Source of the DNA: Limosilactobacillus sp.
GTDB taxonomy: Bacteria; Bacillota; Bacilli; Lactobacillales; Lactobacillaceae
Length of the DNA: 64,000 nt
Assembly: GCF_022482365.1 (NCBI RefSeq)
Contig: NZ_JAKVPE010000001.1
Span: 1,178,001 to 1,242,000 of the forward strand
Direction: 5' to 3'
Position 1 is the stretch's first letter, and every line of letters starts with the position of its first letter. This document shows positions 9,301-17,291 of this stretch, piece by piece. Under the pieces are notes generated by a model that did not search any database, was not told where the DNA came from, and was given only the letters and a program-made list of their open reading frames with translations. Made by a program: the position numbers and the translations under genes.

Positions 9301-9301
9301 G

Positions 9302-12019
9302 TTACTTGTTATCGTCGTCCGAGTCAATTCCCTTGGTCTGGGCCTTGTCCATGAACTTTTGCTCACGGTCAAGACGTGGGAAGAGGTTCAGTGCATGAGA
9401 GTGAATCCCCTTCATTGACAGCCAGAGCAGGAGGAAGAAGGCAACGGCGATGCCCAGCAGAACTGAATTGCAGAACATTGCGTAGTGCGTTCCTAAGCCG
9501 CTGCTGATCGACTGCCGCAAGCCCTGAATCGAGTAGGTCATCGGCAGGAACCAGTGAATGACGTTGTAGAACTTCATCGTGATTTCCATCGGGAAGGTCC
9601 CACCAGAACCACCAAGCTGCAGCATCAGCAGAACCATGGCGACGAACCGACCTGGGTTGTCGAAGGTCATCGACAGGAACATCACGATCGCCATCGAGGC
9701 CCACCCGAAGAGGATCGTCGTCAGGAAGAACGACGGTGCGTGGTCAACCGTCAGGCCGCAAGCCATCATGATACCACATTCAACGACGGCCATCGTGGTG
9801 GCAGCAGTCAGGCCGATAACGACCTTACTAAGCCACCAAGCGGTAGCGGAGTGGCCAGGCATTGCTTCACGCCGGATTGGGTAAACGAAGTTGAAGACCA
9901 GCATCCCGACGTAGAGGGCAACGGACAGAACGTACGGTGCTAATGCGTGACCGTAGTTTGGTACGTAGCTGTAGTGCTTGTGGTGAAGCGTCGTTGGTGC
10001 GGCGAACATCTTAGCATTCCGGCCACTGACCTTGATGCCGTTGATCGTCTTGGCACCCTTGCCCAGAGCCTTCGACAGCTTCGTTGATCCAGCATTCAGC
10101 TTGGCAATCCCGGAAATCAGTGCCGGTGAGTTGTCTTGCAGCTGCTGGGTCCCGGAAGCCAGTTGGTTAATCCCGGCAACCAGGGTTGGAACCTTAGCGT
10201 TGAGCTGGGTCAGGGCTGATGCCAGCTGGGCCGCACCGGAGTTCAGCTGACCGCTGTTGGCGTTCAGCTGGCTAACCCCACTGCCGACCTGGCTGACGCC
10301 GGCCGTGTACTGACTGATTCCGGCAGCAAGCTGGTTGGCACCGGACTGTAAGGTTCCGGTGCTGGCGGCTAACTTAGCAGAACCAGCGGCGGCAGTGTGG
10401 ACACCAGCAGTATACTCATTAACACCAGAATTCAGTTGATTCGTGTAATTAACAAGTGAGCTAGTTGCACTAGTCAATTGACTGCTAATATTGGATAGCG
10501 CTTGATTGCTGCCGGTCTTCATACTATTCAGGCTTTGTTCTAAGCCATTTGCAGCAGTCATAACCTGCTGAGCATTCTGACCAGAAGTTGCAGCAGATTT
10601 ATCAACAGCCGCTTGAAGTTGGTCAACCTCAGATTTGAGTTTTCCAATGTTTTGAGCAAGATTACTATTAGCGTTGTTATTAGAGCTAGTAGTCGTCGTC
10701 TTGGAACTTGTATCGGCCCCATTCAAATCATTGATTGCGCTGGACAACTTTGTCTTATCAGCATCACTCATATTTGAGGTATCGATCCCACTAAGCTGAC
10801 TCTTTGCCGCATTAATGCTTGAAGCAGCACTATCATTAGTTGTCGTTTGACTTGTAGAAGATTGCGACTGTCCTTGACTAGCAGCCTGTTGTAATTGTCC
10901 CAGCTGTGATGAAAGCTGACCAAGTTGTGACGAAAGCTGCGTAAGTGAACTTGTCGAACTAGCCAGCGGTGCAAGTGCACTCTTAAGAGCGTTGGCATTT
11001 TGTTCAACATTTCCGGACATCTGAGTCATCTGACTTTGGATTCCAGGAAGCATGCTGTTAACTTGGCTATTAAACTGACTTGCACCAGTTGCAATTCTAC
11101 CAGCACCAGTATTTAACTCTTCGCCCTTACTATCCAGCGTCCCCAGTCCAGAGTTTAGCGAGTTGACCCCGCTGGAGAACTGGCCGATACCAGAACTCAA
11201 CTGCCCGGCACCGCTGTTCAGCGTGCCGGAGTTGGCGATTAATTGGCTCACCCCGCTGCCGAGCTGGCTGACCCCAGCCGTGTACTGGAGAATGCCGCTC
11301 GCCAGGGTTTGACTGCCGCTGGCCAGCTGGGCCGCGCCGGATGCCAATGGGGTCACGCCGACCTTCAATTGTTGAACACCGGCGTTGACTTGGCTGACCC
11401 CGACGACGTATTGGTTAACCCCGTCGCTTAAGCTGACCATCCCGGTGCTCAATTGCTTGGCACCGCTGGCCGCCGTGTTCATCCCCTTGCCGACGACGTG
11501 GAGTTCCTTGAACATCGCCGAAGCGTAGGCATTGGTAACCGCGGCCCGCACCTTGGTGTTCAGCCGGGTCATCCCGGTTTCGGAGATAACTTCCCCGATC
11601 ATGTTCAGGGAGTCGTTGGTCTCGTACTTGAGCTTCATCGTCTTCGGGTGCTTGTCCATCACCGTCGTGGCGTTCTTCGAGAAGTTCTTCGGGATCGTGA
11701 CGACCGTGTAGTACTTCCGGTGCGTCATGCCCTCGTGCGCCTTCTTGGCAGAGACGAACTCCCACTTCAGGGAATGGTTATGCTTCAGGTTGTCGACCGT
11801 CTGATCGCCGACCGCCATTGTTTTGCCCTGGTATTCCACCGGGACATCCTTGTTTACCACAGCAACTGGTAAATCTCCTGTACTCCCATAAGGGTCCCAG
11901 ACAGACTTCAGGAAGAAGATACTGTACAGGAAGGGAATGATACAGATTACCACGGTTGATACTAGCAGGATTTTGTTGTGGTAAATATTCTTAAATTCCT
12001 GCTTGATCATTTCCCACAT
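9302..12019 (-). CDS. YhgE/Pip-domain membrane protein
   Basis: A 905-residue protein with one N-terminal membrane helix, a very long extracellular region and about six C-terminal helices of the ABC-2 permease type. The N-terminus (LLVSTVVICIIPFLYSIFF then VWDPYGSTGDLPVAVVNKDVP) is the pip_yhgE signature. The extracellular part holds many LxSGxxQLxSG-like heptad repeats with coiled-coil character. Its middle (about 10430-11140) is Ser/Thr/Asn/Gln-rich and visibly more AT-rich than the ends. Homologues serve as phage receptors (Lactococcus Pip) or in type VII-related export, but the role here is not determined. It lies 24 bp after a TetR gene and is probably co-transcribed with it. Confidence 0.88.
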   Translation of the reverse strand: MWEMIKQEFKNIYHNKILLVSTVVICIIPFLYSIFFLKSVWDPYGSTGDLPVAVVNKDVPVEYQGKTMAVGDQTVDNLKHNHSLKWEFVSAKKAHEGMTHRKYYTVVTIPKNFSKNATTVMDKHPKTMKLKYETNDSLNMIGEVISETGMTRLNTKVRAAVTNAYASAMFKELHVVGKGMNTAASGAKQLSTGMVSLSDGVNQYVVGVSQVNAGVQQLKVGVTPLASGAAQLASGSQTLASGILQYTAGVSQLGSGVSQLIANSGTLNSGAGQLSSGIGQFSSGVNSLNSGLGTLDSKGEELNTGAGRIATGASQFNSQVNSMLPGIQSQMTQMSGNVEQNANALKSALAPLASSTSSLTQLSSQLGQLSSQLGQLQQAASQGQSQSSTSQTTTNDSAASSINAAKSQLSGIDTSNMSDADKTKLSSAINDLNGADTSSKTTTTSSNNNANSNLAQNIGKLKSEVDQLQAAVDKSAATSGQNAQQVMTAANGLEQSLNSMKTGSNQALSNISSQLTSATSSLVNYTNQLNSGVNEYTAGVHTAAAGSAKLAASTGTLQSGANQLAAGISQYTAGVSQVGSGVSQLNANSGQLNSGAAQLASALTQLNAKVPTLVAGINQLASGTQQLQDNSPALISGIAKLNAGSTKLSKALGKGAKTINGIKVSGRNAKMFAAPTTLHHKHYSYVPNYGHALAPYVLSVALYVGMLVFNFVYPIRREAMPGHSATAWWLSKVVIGLTAATTMAVVECGIMMACGLTVDHAPSFFLTTILFGWASMAIVMFLSMTFDNPGRFVAMVLLMLQLGGSGGTFPMEITMKFYNVIHWFLPMTYSIQGLRQSISSGLGTHYAMFCNSVLLGIAVAFFLLLWLSMKGIHSHALNLFPRLDREQKFMDKAQTKGIDSDDDNK

Positions 12020-12043
12020 TATTCTCTTTCACCTCGAATTGCT

Positions 12044-12610
12044 TTACTTACTTGACTTTAAGATCGGCCGATCATCGTCAGATAAGATCCGAACGGTTTG
12101 GCGGGCGTAATGAATCATGTCCTCAACTGGCACATCATAATTCTTCGTCTGCCACCATTTGAAGGCGCCAAGAATCGAGCCGCTCAACGTGTAGGCCAAA
12201 AGCTCCGGATTGTCGGATTCCTGCAGCGCCTGAATGATCGCGTCCTTGCTGGACTGTTCAGACCGTTCCAGGAAAATCTGCGTCAGGATCTGCAGCATTT
12301 CCGAATAAATCGAGCTGCGCGAATTGCTGGCGGCCAGGTGCCGAATTACGTTACGGTGCTCGTCAATATAAATAATCAATTGCTTCATAATATCTTCTTC
12401 GGAGTCACCACTGTCCGCGATTCGGTTAATCTGGGCCTTCAGTGTCTGTTCCAACAGGTCATACTTATCGTTAAAGTAACGGTAGAAACTGCTCCGGTGC
12501 AAAAGAGCTTCCTTACAGATCTGATCAACCGTCAGATGGTCAAACGAATTATTCTCCAATAACACCAGGAGTGCGTTTTGAAAATCACGAACTGTTCGTG
12601 TTACACGCAT
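12044..12610 (-). CDS. TetR/AcrR-family regulator
   Basis: 188 residues. The N-terminal helix-turn-helix contains LTVDQICKEALLHRSSFYRYFNDKYDLLEQ, the TetR recognition helix, followed by an all-helical ligand domain with a conserved-looking C-terminal GAFKWWQTKNY helix. It is upstream of and in line with the YhgE gene, an arrangement common in lactic acid bacteria, so it likely regulates that gene and itself. A near-palindrome at 12645-12662 in front of it is a candidate operator. AGGGGAGGAA precedes ATG 12610. Confidence 0.88.
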   Translation of the reverse strand: MRVTRTVRDFQNALLVLLENNSFDHLTVDQICKEALLHRSSFYRYFNDKYDLLEQTLKAQINRIADSGDSEEDIMKQLIIYIDEHRNVIRHLAASNSRSSIYSEMLQILTQIFLERSEQSSKDAIIQALQESDNPELLAYTLSGSILGAFKWWQTKNYDVPVEDMIHYARQTVRILSDDDRPILKSSK

Positions 12611-12644
12611 CTACTATTCCTCCCCTCTGTCCCTAATTTACAGA

Positions 12645-12662
12645 GAACACTATATAACGTTC
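12645..12662. promoter_or_regulatory. Candidate TetR operator
   Basis: GAAC-ACTATATAAC-GTTC is an 18-bp imperfect palindrome (14 of 18 positions symmetric), 35 bp upstream of the tetR start. Assignment to this regulator is inferred from position only. The rest of the 282-bp gap to galM shows nothing further that I can name. Confidence 0.4.
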
Positions 12663-12892
12663 TGAATTCAAACAACAGGACTATTTGAATATGTTAGTAT
12701 ATAAATGAGACATAAGGTTCAAAACGTTCCAATAGTTTTTCCATGATTCATTTTGGGAATTGTTAATGGAGCTTCGATAAGAAAACGACTTCTTTTCCTA
12801 TATTTGGATTAAAATCAGGCAAAACAGGCCGGCCGAGTGTCCATTTATGCTACAATCACAATGAAAACAATTATCGCAGGAGGCGTTTATTA

Positions 12893-13939
12893 ATGAAGAT
12901 TTCAAACGAAAAATTTGGCAGCTACCAAGACACCGACGTCATCAAGTACACCCTGACTAATGACAACAACGTCAGCATCAGTATCCTTAACTTTGCCGGG
13001 ATTTGGCAGGCCTTTATGGTTCCAAATACCCATGGTGGCCGGGTCAACCTCCTGCTGGCTGCCGATAGCTTCGAACCGTACGTCGAATACGCTAGTCTCT
13101 ACGCGGGCCGGATCGTCGGCCGGGCCGCTGGACGGATCGCCAAGGGCAAGTTCGACATCGACGGTGAAAGCTACTCGGTCCCAACCAACGAGGGGAACAA
13201 CCTGCTGCACGGTGGTGCCAACGGTCTTCCCCAGCAGTTCTACCAGGTTGAAACCAAGCAGAACGGTGACAGTCTCCAGGCCATCTTGACCACCAGCATC
13301 GACACCGCTACCGACAACCTGCCGGGCAAGGAGGACGTCAAGGTTACCTACACCCTCTTCAATGACAACAGCGTCACGATTGACTTCGACGGTCAAACCG
13401 ACGCCAAGACCCTCTTCAACCCGACCAGTCACACCTACTGGAACCTGTCCGGTGAAGCCAAGACCATCCAGGGCCATGTCCTGAGCCTGAACTCCACCTA
13501 CCACCTGCAGCTGGACGACGAGAAGATCCCGACCGGCAAGAAACTGCTGAACAAGGACACGCCGTACGACTTCAAGTACCCAACGGTTCTCGGGACCGCC
13601 CTCCAGCACCTTCAGGAGGAACACAACCCCGAGGGCGGCTTCGACGATGTCTTCGTTGTCCTGCCAAGCAACCGGCTGGCCCACGAACCCGTCGCAACCC
13701 TGATGGACGCCGCAACCGGCCGGAAGATCAAGATGTACTCCGACCGCAACGGCCTGGTGGTTTACACCGCCAACGGCGTCCAGGTCGACGGCTACAACCG
13801 GCCATCCGCCAGCTGGTTTGCCATCGCTCTGGAGGGACAGACCCTGCCCGACTCTCCACACCACTCCCAATTCGGTGACATCGCACTGCGGCCGGGGCAC
13901 CCGGAGCACTACGAACTGCGTTACGAATACTTTGCCTAA
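12893..13939 (+). CDS. galM: Aldose 1-epimerase (mutarotase)
   Basis: A 348-residue beta-sandwich enzyme interconverting alpha and beta anomers of glucose/galactose, the first step of the Leloir pathway. Expected features are AGRIVGRAAGRIAKGKF, NEGNNLLHGG, the catalytic His in FNPTSHTYWNLSG, GGFDDVF, and the catalytic Glu in ALEGQTLPDSPHH. GCAGGAGG precedes ATG 12893, and TACAAT at about 12851 could serve as the -10 box. No other galactose genes lie nearby, so it is a stand-alone galM. Confidence 0.92.
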   Translation: MKISNEKFGSYQDTDVIKYTLTNDNNVSISILNFAGIWQAFMVPNTHGGRVNLLLAADSFEPYVEYASLYAGRIVGRAAGRIAKGKFDIDGESYSVPTNEGNNLLHGGANGLPQQFYQVETKQNGDSLQAILTTSIDTATDNLPGKEDVKVTYTLFNDNSVTIDFDGQTDAKTLFNPTSHTYWNLSGEAKTIQGHVLSLNSTYHLQLDDEKIPTGKKLLNKDTPYDFKYPTVLGTALQHLQEEHNPEGGFDDVFVVLPSNRLAHEPVATLMDAATGRKIKMYSDRNGLVVYTANGVQVDGYNRPSASWFAIALEGQTLPDSPHHSQFGDIALRPGHPEHYELRYEYFA

Positions 13940-13996
13940 GCGGATTGTGGTATAATTTACTTAGTAAGATAGCATTTTGGAATGGGGGTCATCTTT

Positions 13997-14230
13997 ATGA
14001 AAAAGCGTTTAACAAAGTCCAAGAACAAGGTTTTCCTCGGTGTCTGTGGTGGGCTCGCTGAGTACATGCACGTTGACCCGACGGTGATTCGGCTGGTCGC
14101 CCTAGTTCTGCTGGTCCTGACCGGCTTCTTCCCGGTCGGCCTGATCTACATCGTAGCGGCCCTGATTATGCCGGACGCCGGCTCGCACGACGACCACGTG
14201 GTTGAGGGCGAGTTCGAAGAGAAAAAGTAA
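13997..14230 (+). CDS. PspC-domain small membrane protein
   Basis: A 77-residue protein: basic N-terminus, the PspC core GVCGGLAEYMHVDPTVIRL, one or two membrane segments (LVLLVLTGFF and LIYIVAALIM) and an acidic tail. PspC domains occur in phage-shock/LiaF-linked envelope stress proteins. ATG 13997 is preferred to ATG 13982 because GGGGGTC lies at the right distance. A TATAAT at 13951-13956 in the short gap after galM suggests its own promoter. No other psp/lia genes lie nearby. Confidence 0.85.
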   Translation: MKKRLTKSKNKVFLGVCGGLAEYMHVDPTVIRLVALVLLVLTGFFPVGLIYIVAALIMPDAGSHDDHVVEGEFEEKK

Positions 14231-14242
14231 TTTAAACCTGAA

Positions 14243-14280
14243 AAAAGCACTTCAGCGAATCGTTTGCTGAAGTGCTTTTC
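14243..14280. terminator. Bidirectional terminator
   Basis: AAAAGCACTTCAGC pairs with GCTGAAGTGCTTTT around a 9-nt loop, between the convergent pspC and the next gene. Confidence 0.9.
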
Positions 14281-14296
14281 TTGTCTATTGAGATTG

Positions 14297-15139
14297 TTAT
14301 TTTTGCCGGTCGCGGTAGGCCACCTGGGCGTTGAGGCTGTAGTCGGCGGTTGTCATGATCGTCGAACCCCGCCGTCCCGGAATCTTGTTTGGTCCCCCGG
14401 TCACGGCCAGGTTAGCCAGGTAGATTTGGTAGCGCCGGTGGGCGGCCGAGGCATCCGTCAGGCCGATCTTGACGATGTGACCGACAGCGCGCCGTTCCAT
14501 CTGGTTGACCCCGATGTAGATCTCCAGGCGGTGGCGCAATTCGTCGTGAACCAGCTCGAAGTACGGCGGTACCGAGCGGGCGTTCAGTGCCGGGATCGGC
14601 TGGTTGGTCTCGGCATACTGGTCAATGATCTGTTGGTCGCTCAGGCCGCTGTAATCGTTGACGAAGATCCCCGCCTCCAGCAGCTCGTCGACGACCTTCT
14701 GCAGGTTGCGCTGCTCATGATCGTCGATCGCCACAACGGCCGGAATCGTCTCTGCATTGGAGAAGACCCCGTTGGAATTGTTGGCGAGCTGTTCAGCCAG
14801 TTGCTGTTGGGCGGCGAAGGACGGCGCCGTCTTCGTAGTGCCGTTATTGAACTTCTGACCGGTGATCTTGGCGAAGCGCGGTGACAGGAAGTCAAGGCGC
14901 GAGGTCCGACCGAGGAAGTAGAAGACGAAGTTCAGGTAGAGGAAGTAAGTGATTGCAAGCATCGCCAGGCAGTACAGGAAGCCCCGCAGCCAGACGTGGT
15001 TCATGAAGAGCCGGAAGGTGACGTAGACCAGGTAGCCGTCCCCGAGCGTCGCAATGATGATGTAGATCCGGCTCTTCAACTTGGCGTCCAGGTTGAAGTA
15101 GCTCAGCGATGAATTAATCATGTCAAGAAAACTAAACAT
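14297..15139 (-). CDS. Uncharacterised membrane protein
   Basis: 280 residues, not recognised as a family of known function. Residues about 20-85 contain two or three hydrophobic segments (IIIATLGDGYLVYVTF, FLYCLAMLAITYFLYLNFVFYFLG). The remaining two-thirds is soluble and mixed alpha/beta, with the repeated pattern VNDYSGLSDQQIIDQYAE and a VGHIVKIGLTDASAAHRRYQIYL stretch. AAGGAGG precedes ATG 15139. It starts 16 bp after the stop of the Ser/Thr-rich protein and is probably co-transcribed with it, suggesting an envelope pair. Confidence 0.75.
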   Translation of the reverse strand: MFSFLDMINSSLSYFNLDAKLKSRIYIIIATLGDGYLVYVTFRLFMNHVWLRGFLYCLAMLAITYFLYLNFVFYFLGRTSRLDFLSPRFAKITGQKFNNGTTKTAPSFAAQQQLAEQLANNSNGVFSNAETIPAVVAIDDHEQRNLQKVVDELLEAGIFVNDYSGLSDQQIIDQYAETNQPIPALNARSVPPYFELVHDELRHRLEIYIGVNQMERRAVGHIVKIGLTDASAAHRRYQIYLANLAVTGGPNKIPGRRGSTIMTTADYSLNAQVAYRDRQK

Positions 15140-15155
15140 CTAGGCCTGCACCTCC

Positions 15156-15617
15156 TTACTGATTGGTCTGGCTGGTAGTGCCACCAGTCGTGGTCGTCGT
15201 TCCCTGACTGGTGTTGCCATTCGTGCTCGTGGTGTTACCAGTGGACTTATTGGTCGTATTATTATTCGTGGTCGTCTGGCTGCTGCTCTTAGCCTGCGTG
15301 CCAGTCGTGTCGTTGTCGTTCGTATTATTGTCGTTATTCGTCTGATTCTTGTTCTCAGTCGTCGTATCGTTATCGTCGTTTGCACGACTAGATGGCTTAT
15401 TGGCATCATTCTTATCGTCGTCGACCTGACTGGAGCTGTGCGAAGCCTTTTGGTCGTCATCATTCAGCGAGGTCGTACGACTAGATGACACTGAGGTCAC
15501 CTTGGCACCTTCACTGGTGTGGGTGGTCTTGTTTACCACCACGTTGGTTGCACCCAACGCTAACACCAGCGACACCAAAGCAAAGGGTGTCACCAAGGGT
15601 GGAATTTTTCCTGCCAT
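15156..15617 (-). CDS. Ser/Thr/Asn-rich exported or membrane-anchored protein
   Basis: 153 residues. One hydrophobic N-terminal segment (TPFALVSLVLALGATNVVV) is followed by about 120 residues almost entirely of Ser, Thr, Asn, Asp, Gln and Lys, with no fold or wall anchor visible. It looks like a membrane-tethered, disordered extracellular stalk. I place the start at ATG 15617 because AAAGGAG is 8 nt upstream; an upstream ATG at 15668 would precede this site. A TATAAT (minus strand) at about 15643-15648 fits a promoter. First gene of a likely two-gene operon. Low-complexity composition prevents any functional call. Confidence 0.7.
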   Translation of the reverse strand: MAGKIPPLVTPFALVSLVLALGATNVVVNKTTHTSEGAKVTSVSSSRTTSLNDDDQKASHSSSQVDDDKNDANKPSSRANDDNDTTTENKNQTNNDNNTNDNDTTGTQAKSSSQTTTNNNTTNKSTGNTTSTNGNTSQGTTTTTGGTTSQTNQ

Positions 15618-15688
15618 ATACATGTCTCCTTTTCTCAGGTCGATTATACCCGCTTTTTTGCGAAACAAATGTTAAAGAAGATTGAAGA

Positions 15689-16132
15689 TTATTGTCCGCG
15701 TTGCTGCTTGGCCTGGCACTGGGCACAGATGCCGTGCAGCTCGAAACGGTGGCCGGTGATCTTGATTCCCGGCAGCTGGCGTTCGAAAAAGGCGTCGTCA
15801 ATTGGCATCATCTTGATCTCCTGAACCCGGCCGCACTGGTCACAGATGAAGTGGTGATGGTGGTAGGGATCGCAGCGGTACTTAACCTGCATCTGGTCGT
15901 TGTGCTGCCGTAATTCGACGATGCCGAGGGACTCAAACTCCTTGAAGTTGCGGTAGATTGTGTTGTGACTCAGCCCCGGATAGGCCTGACGCAGGTATTG
16001 GTCGACCTGGGTAATATCAACGTAGCGCTGGGGATCCCGGCTGACCGCCTCAATCATCATCTTTCGCTGCTTGGTCCAGCGCATGTGATTCTCTTTTAAG
16101 ACGCGCTGGGCCCGTCCTACTAAGTCCTGCAC
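15689..16132 (-). CDS. Fur-family metal/peroxide regulator
   Basis: About 147 residues from the GTG at 16132, which has GAGGGGGG at good spacing; an in-frame ATG at 16177 would add 15 residues and overlap the upstream gene. The winged helix contains MRWTKQRKMMIEAV and LSHNTIYRNFKEFESLGIV. The metal sites include the HHHHFICDQCG and HGICAQC segments, so the structural zinc CxxC pairs are both present. It could be a Fur, Zur or PerR; the sequence alone does not decide. It is the last gene of a cluster with the Nudix and guanylate-kinase-like genes. Confidence 0.88.
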   Translation of the reverse strand: MQDLVGRAQRVLKENHMRWTKQRKMMIEAVSRDPQRYVDITQVDQYLRQAYPGLSHNTIYRNFKEFESLGIVELRQHNDQMQVKYRCDPYHHHHFICDQCGRVQEIKMMPIDDAFFERQLPGIKITGHRFELHGICAQCQAKQQRGQ

Positions 16133-16163
16133 ACTCAATCCCCCCTCACTTGAAGCCTCAATT

Positions 16164-16745
16164 TTAGCACAAGTCATCTGCTTTGGGTACTATTTGATCC
16201 ACCAACTGGTCCAAACGGCGACTGGTGTCCTCCCAACGATCATTCACGATCACGTGGGCAATCCCCCGCAGGCCCTGTGGCAGGACCAGGTCGCGCCGGT
16301 ACTCCCGACTCTTTAGGCGGGAGACGATGGCGGCTGGCCGGTCGCCACGCTGCGTCATCCGTTTGGCCAGGGCGGCCATCTTGGAAACCGTTAAAAAGAT
16401 GATTACCGCCCGGTCGCCCAGCTCCTGGTGGTAGGTCAAGGCTCCCGCGGTGTCGAGAACGATCACGTCGTCGCGCCCCAGCTGCCAACCCTCATTTAGG
16501 CCTTCATAGGAAGATCCGTACTGGGCGCCATCGTAGGTCACCCGTTCCAGGAGGTGGCGGCGGTTCATCGATTCATCAGTCTCGAAATGGTAGTCGACCC
16601 CATCGACCTCCCCGGGCCGCGGCTGCCGGGTCGTGTGGGTGATGACCCGGTGCATCCCGTAGTGCTCCTGAAGGTAGGTGGCCACGGTCGTCTTGCCGGA
16701 GCCGGCCGCCCCGCAGATGATGAAAACGTGTCTCTTTTCTGCCAT
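16164..16745 (-). CDS. Guanylate-kinase-like P-loop protein
   Basis: 193 residues with P-loop GAAGSGKTT near residue 12 and the GMP-binding HTTRQPRPGEVDGVDYHF segment of guanylate kinases, then YGSSYEGL and VIVLDTAGA. The family usually has GPSGSGKGT and a conserved acidic residue in EFAxFxGxxYGT. Here that region reads LLERVTYDGAQYGSS, so activity on GMP is likely but not certain. It is probably a paralogue of the housekeeping gmk. It lies 1 bp downstream of the Nudix gene, implying translational coupling. Confidence 0.72.
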   Translation of the reverse strand: MAEKRHVFIICGAAGSGKTTVATYLQEHYGMHRVITHTTRQPRPGEVDGVDYHFETDESMNRRHLLERVTYDGAQYGSSYEGLNEGWQLGRDDVIVLDTAGALTYHQELGDRAVIIFLTVSKMAALAKRMTQRGDRPAAIVSRLKSREYRRDLVLPQGLRGIAHVIVNDRWEDTSRRLDQLVDQIVPKADDLC

Positions 16746-16746
16746 C

Positions 16747-17160
16747 TTACTTCGTCAGGTGGTCATTGACCTGGTCCAACAGCTCCTTTAAGTTGTCGTA
16801 GGTCAATTGCTGGCGAGCGGTGGCGTAGTCAAACCAGCCGCTGTTCTTGATTTCCTCGGCCTGGAGCTTGATGTCCTCCTTTTGCGTCAGTTCGGCGGTG
16901 TAGAGGGTCATCTGCTTGCGGTTGCCGTTGGGCAGGTCGTATTCGGTGTAGACGTGGAAGCTGGTGTCGATCGGCAGGACCAGCTGGGTTTCCTCCCTGA
17001 TCTCCCGTTCGGCCGTCTGCTTCAGGGTTTCGTCACCCTCGACGTGGCCCTTGGGGAAGCCCCAGAAGTGCCCCTTGTTTTGACTCTCTAATAACAGGTA
17101 TTCAATTCCCTTGTCAGTCCGCCGGTAAACGACGGCGCCACTCGTTACTTCAATTGCCAT
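16747..17160 (-). CDS. Nudix hydrolase (dinucleoside tetraphosphatase type)
   Basis: 137 residues with a complete Nudix box, GHVEGDETLKQTAEREIREETQL (written here as GHVEGDE then REIREE), and the preceding GFPKG typical of Ap4A hydrolases (MutT/AP4A group). It would cleave nucleoside diphosphates linked to another moiety, probably removing Ap4A or damaged nucleotides. It starts at ATG 17160 with GGAGACGG upstream and is the first gene of the Nudix/guanylate-kinase-like/fur cluster. Confidence 0.85.
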   Translation of the reverse strand: MAIEVTSGAVVYRRTDKGIEYLLLESQNKGHFWGFPKGHVEGDETLKQTAEREIREETQLVLPIDTSFHVYTEYDLPNGNRKQMTLYTAELTQKEDIKLQAEEIKNSGWFDYATARQQLTYDNLKELLDQVNDHLTK

Positions 17161-17291
17161 TTTTATCCGTCTCCTTTAAATTTTTATTAATTTTCTCATT
17201 GACTTTTAATATAAGTGCCGTTTATCATTAATAAATAAAAGCGGTGCTCATTGGCACTACCGTTATTATAACAAAGAAAGGTGGTTTATTG

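Noticed and set aside
9302-12019. Phage infection protein taken as a sign of a prophage
   Set aside because: YhgE/Pip is a chromosomal host membrane protein; no phage structural, lysis or integrase genes lie nearby.
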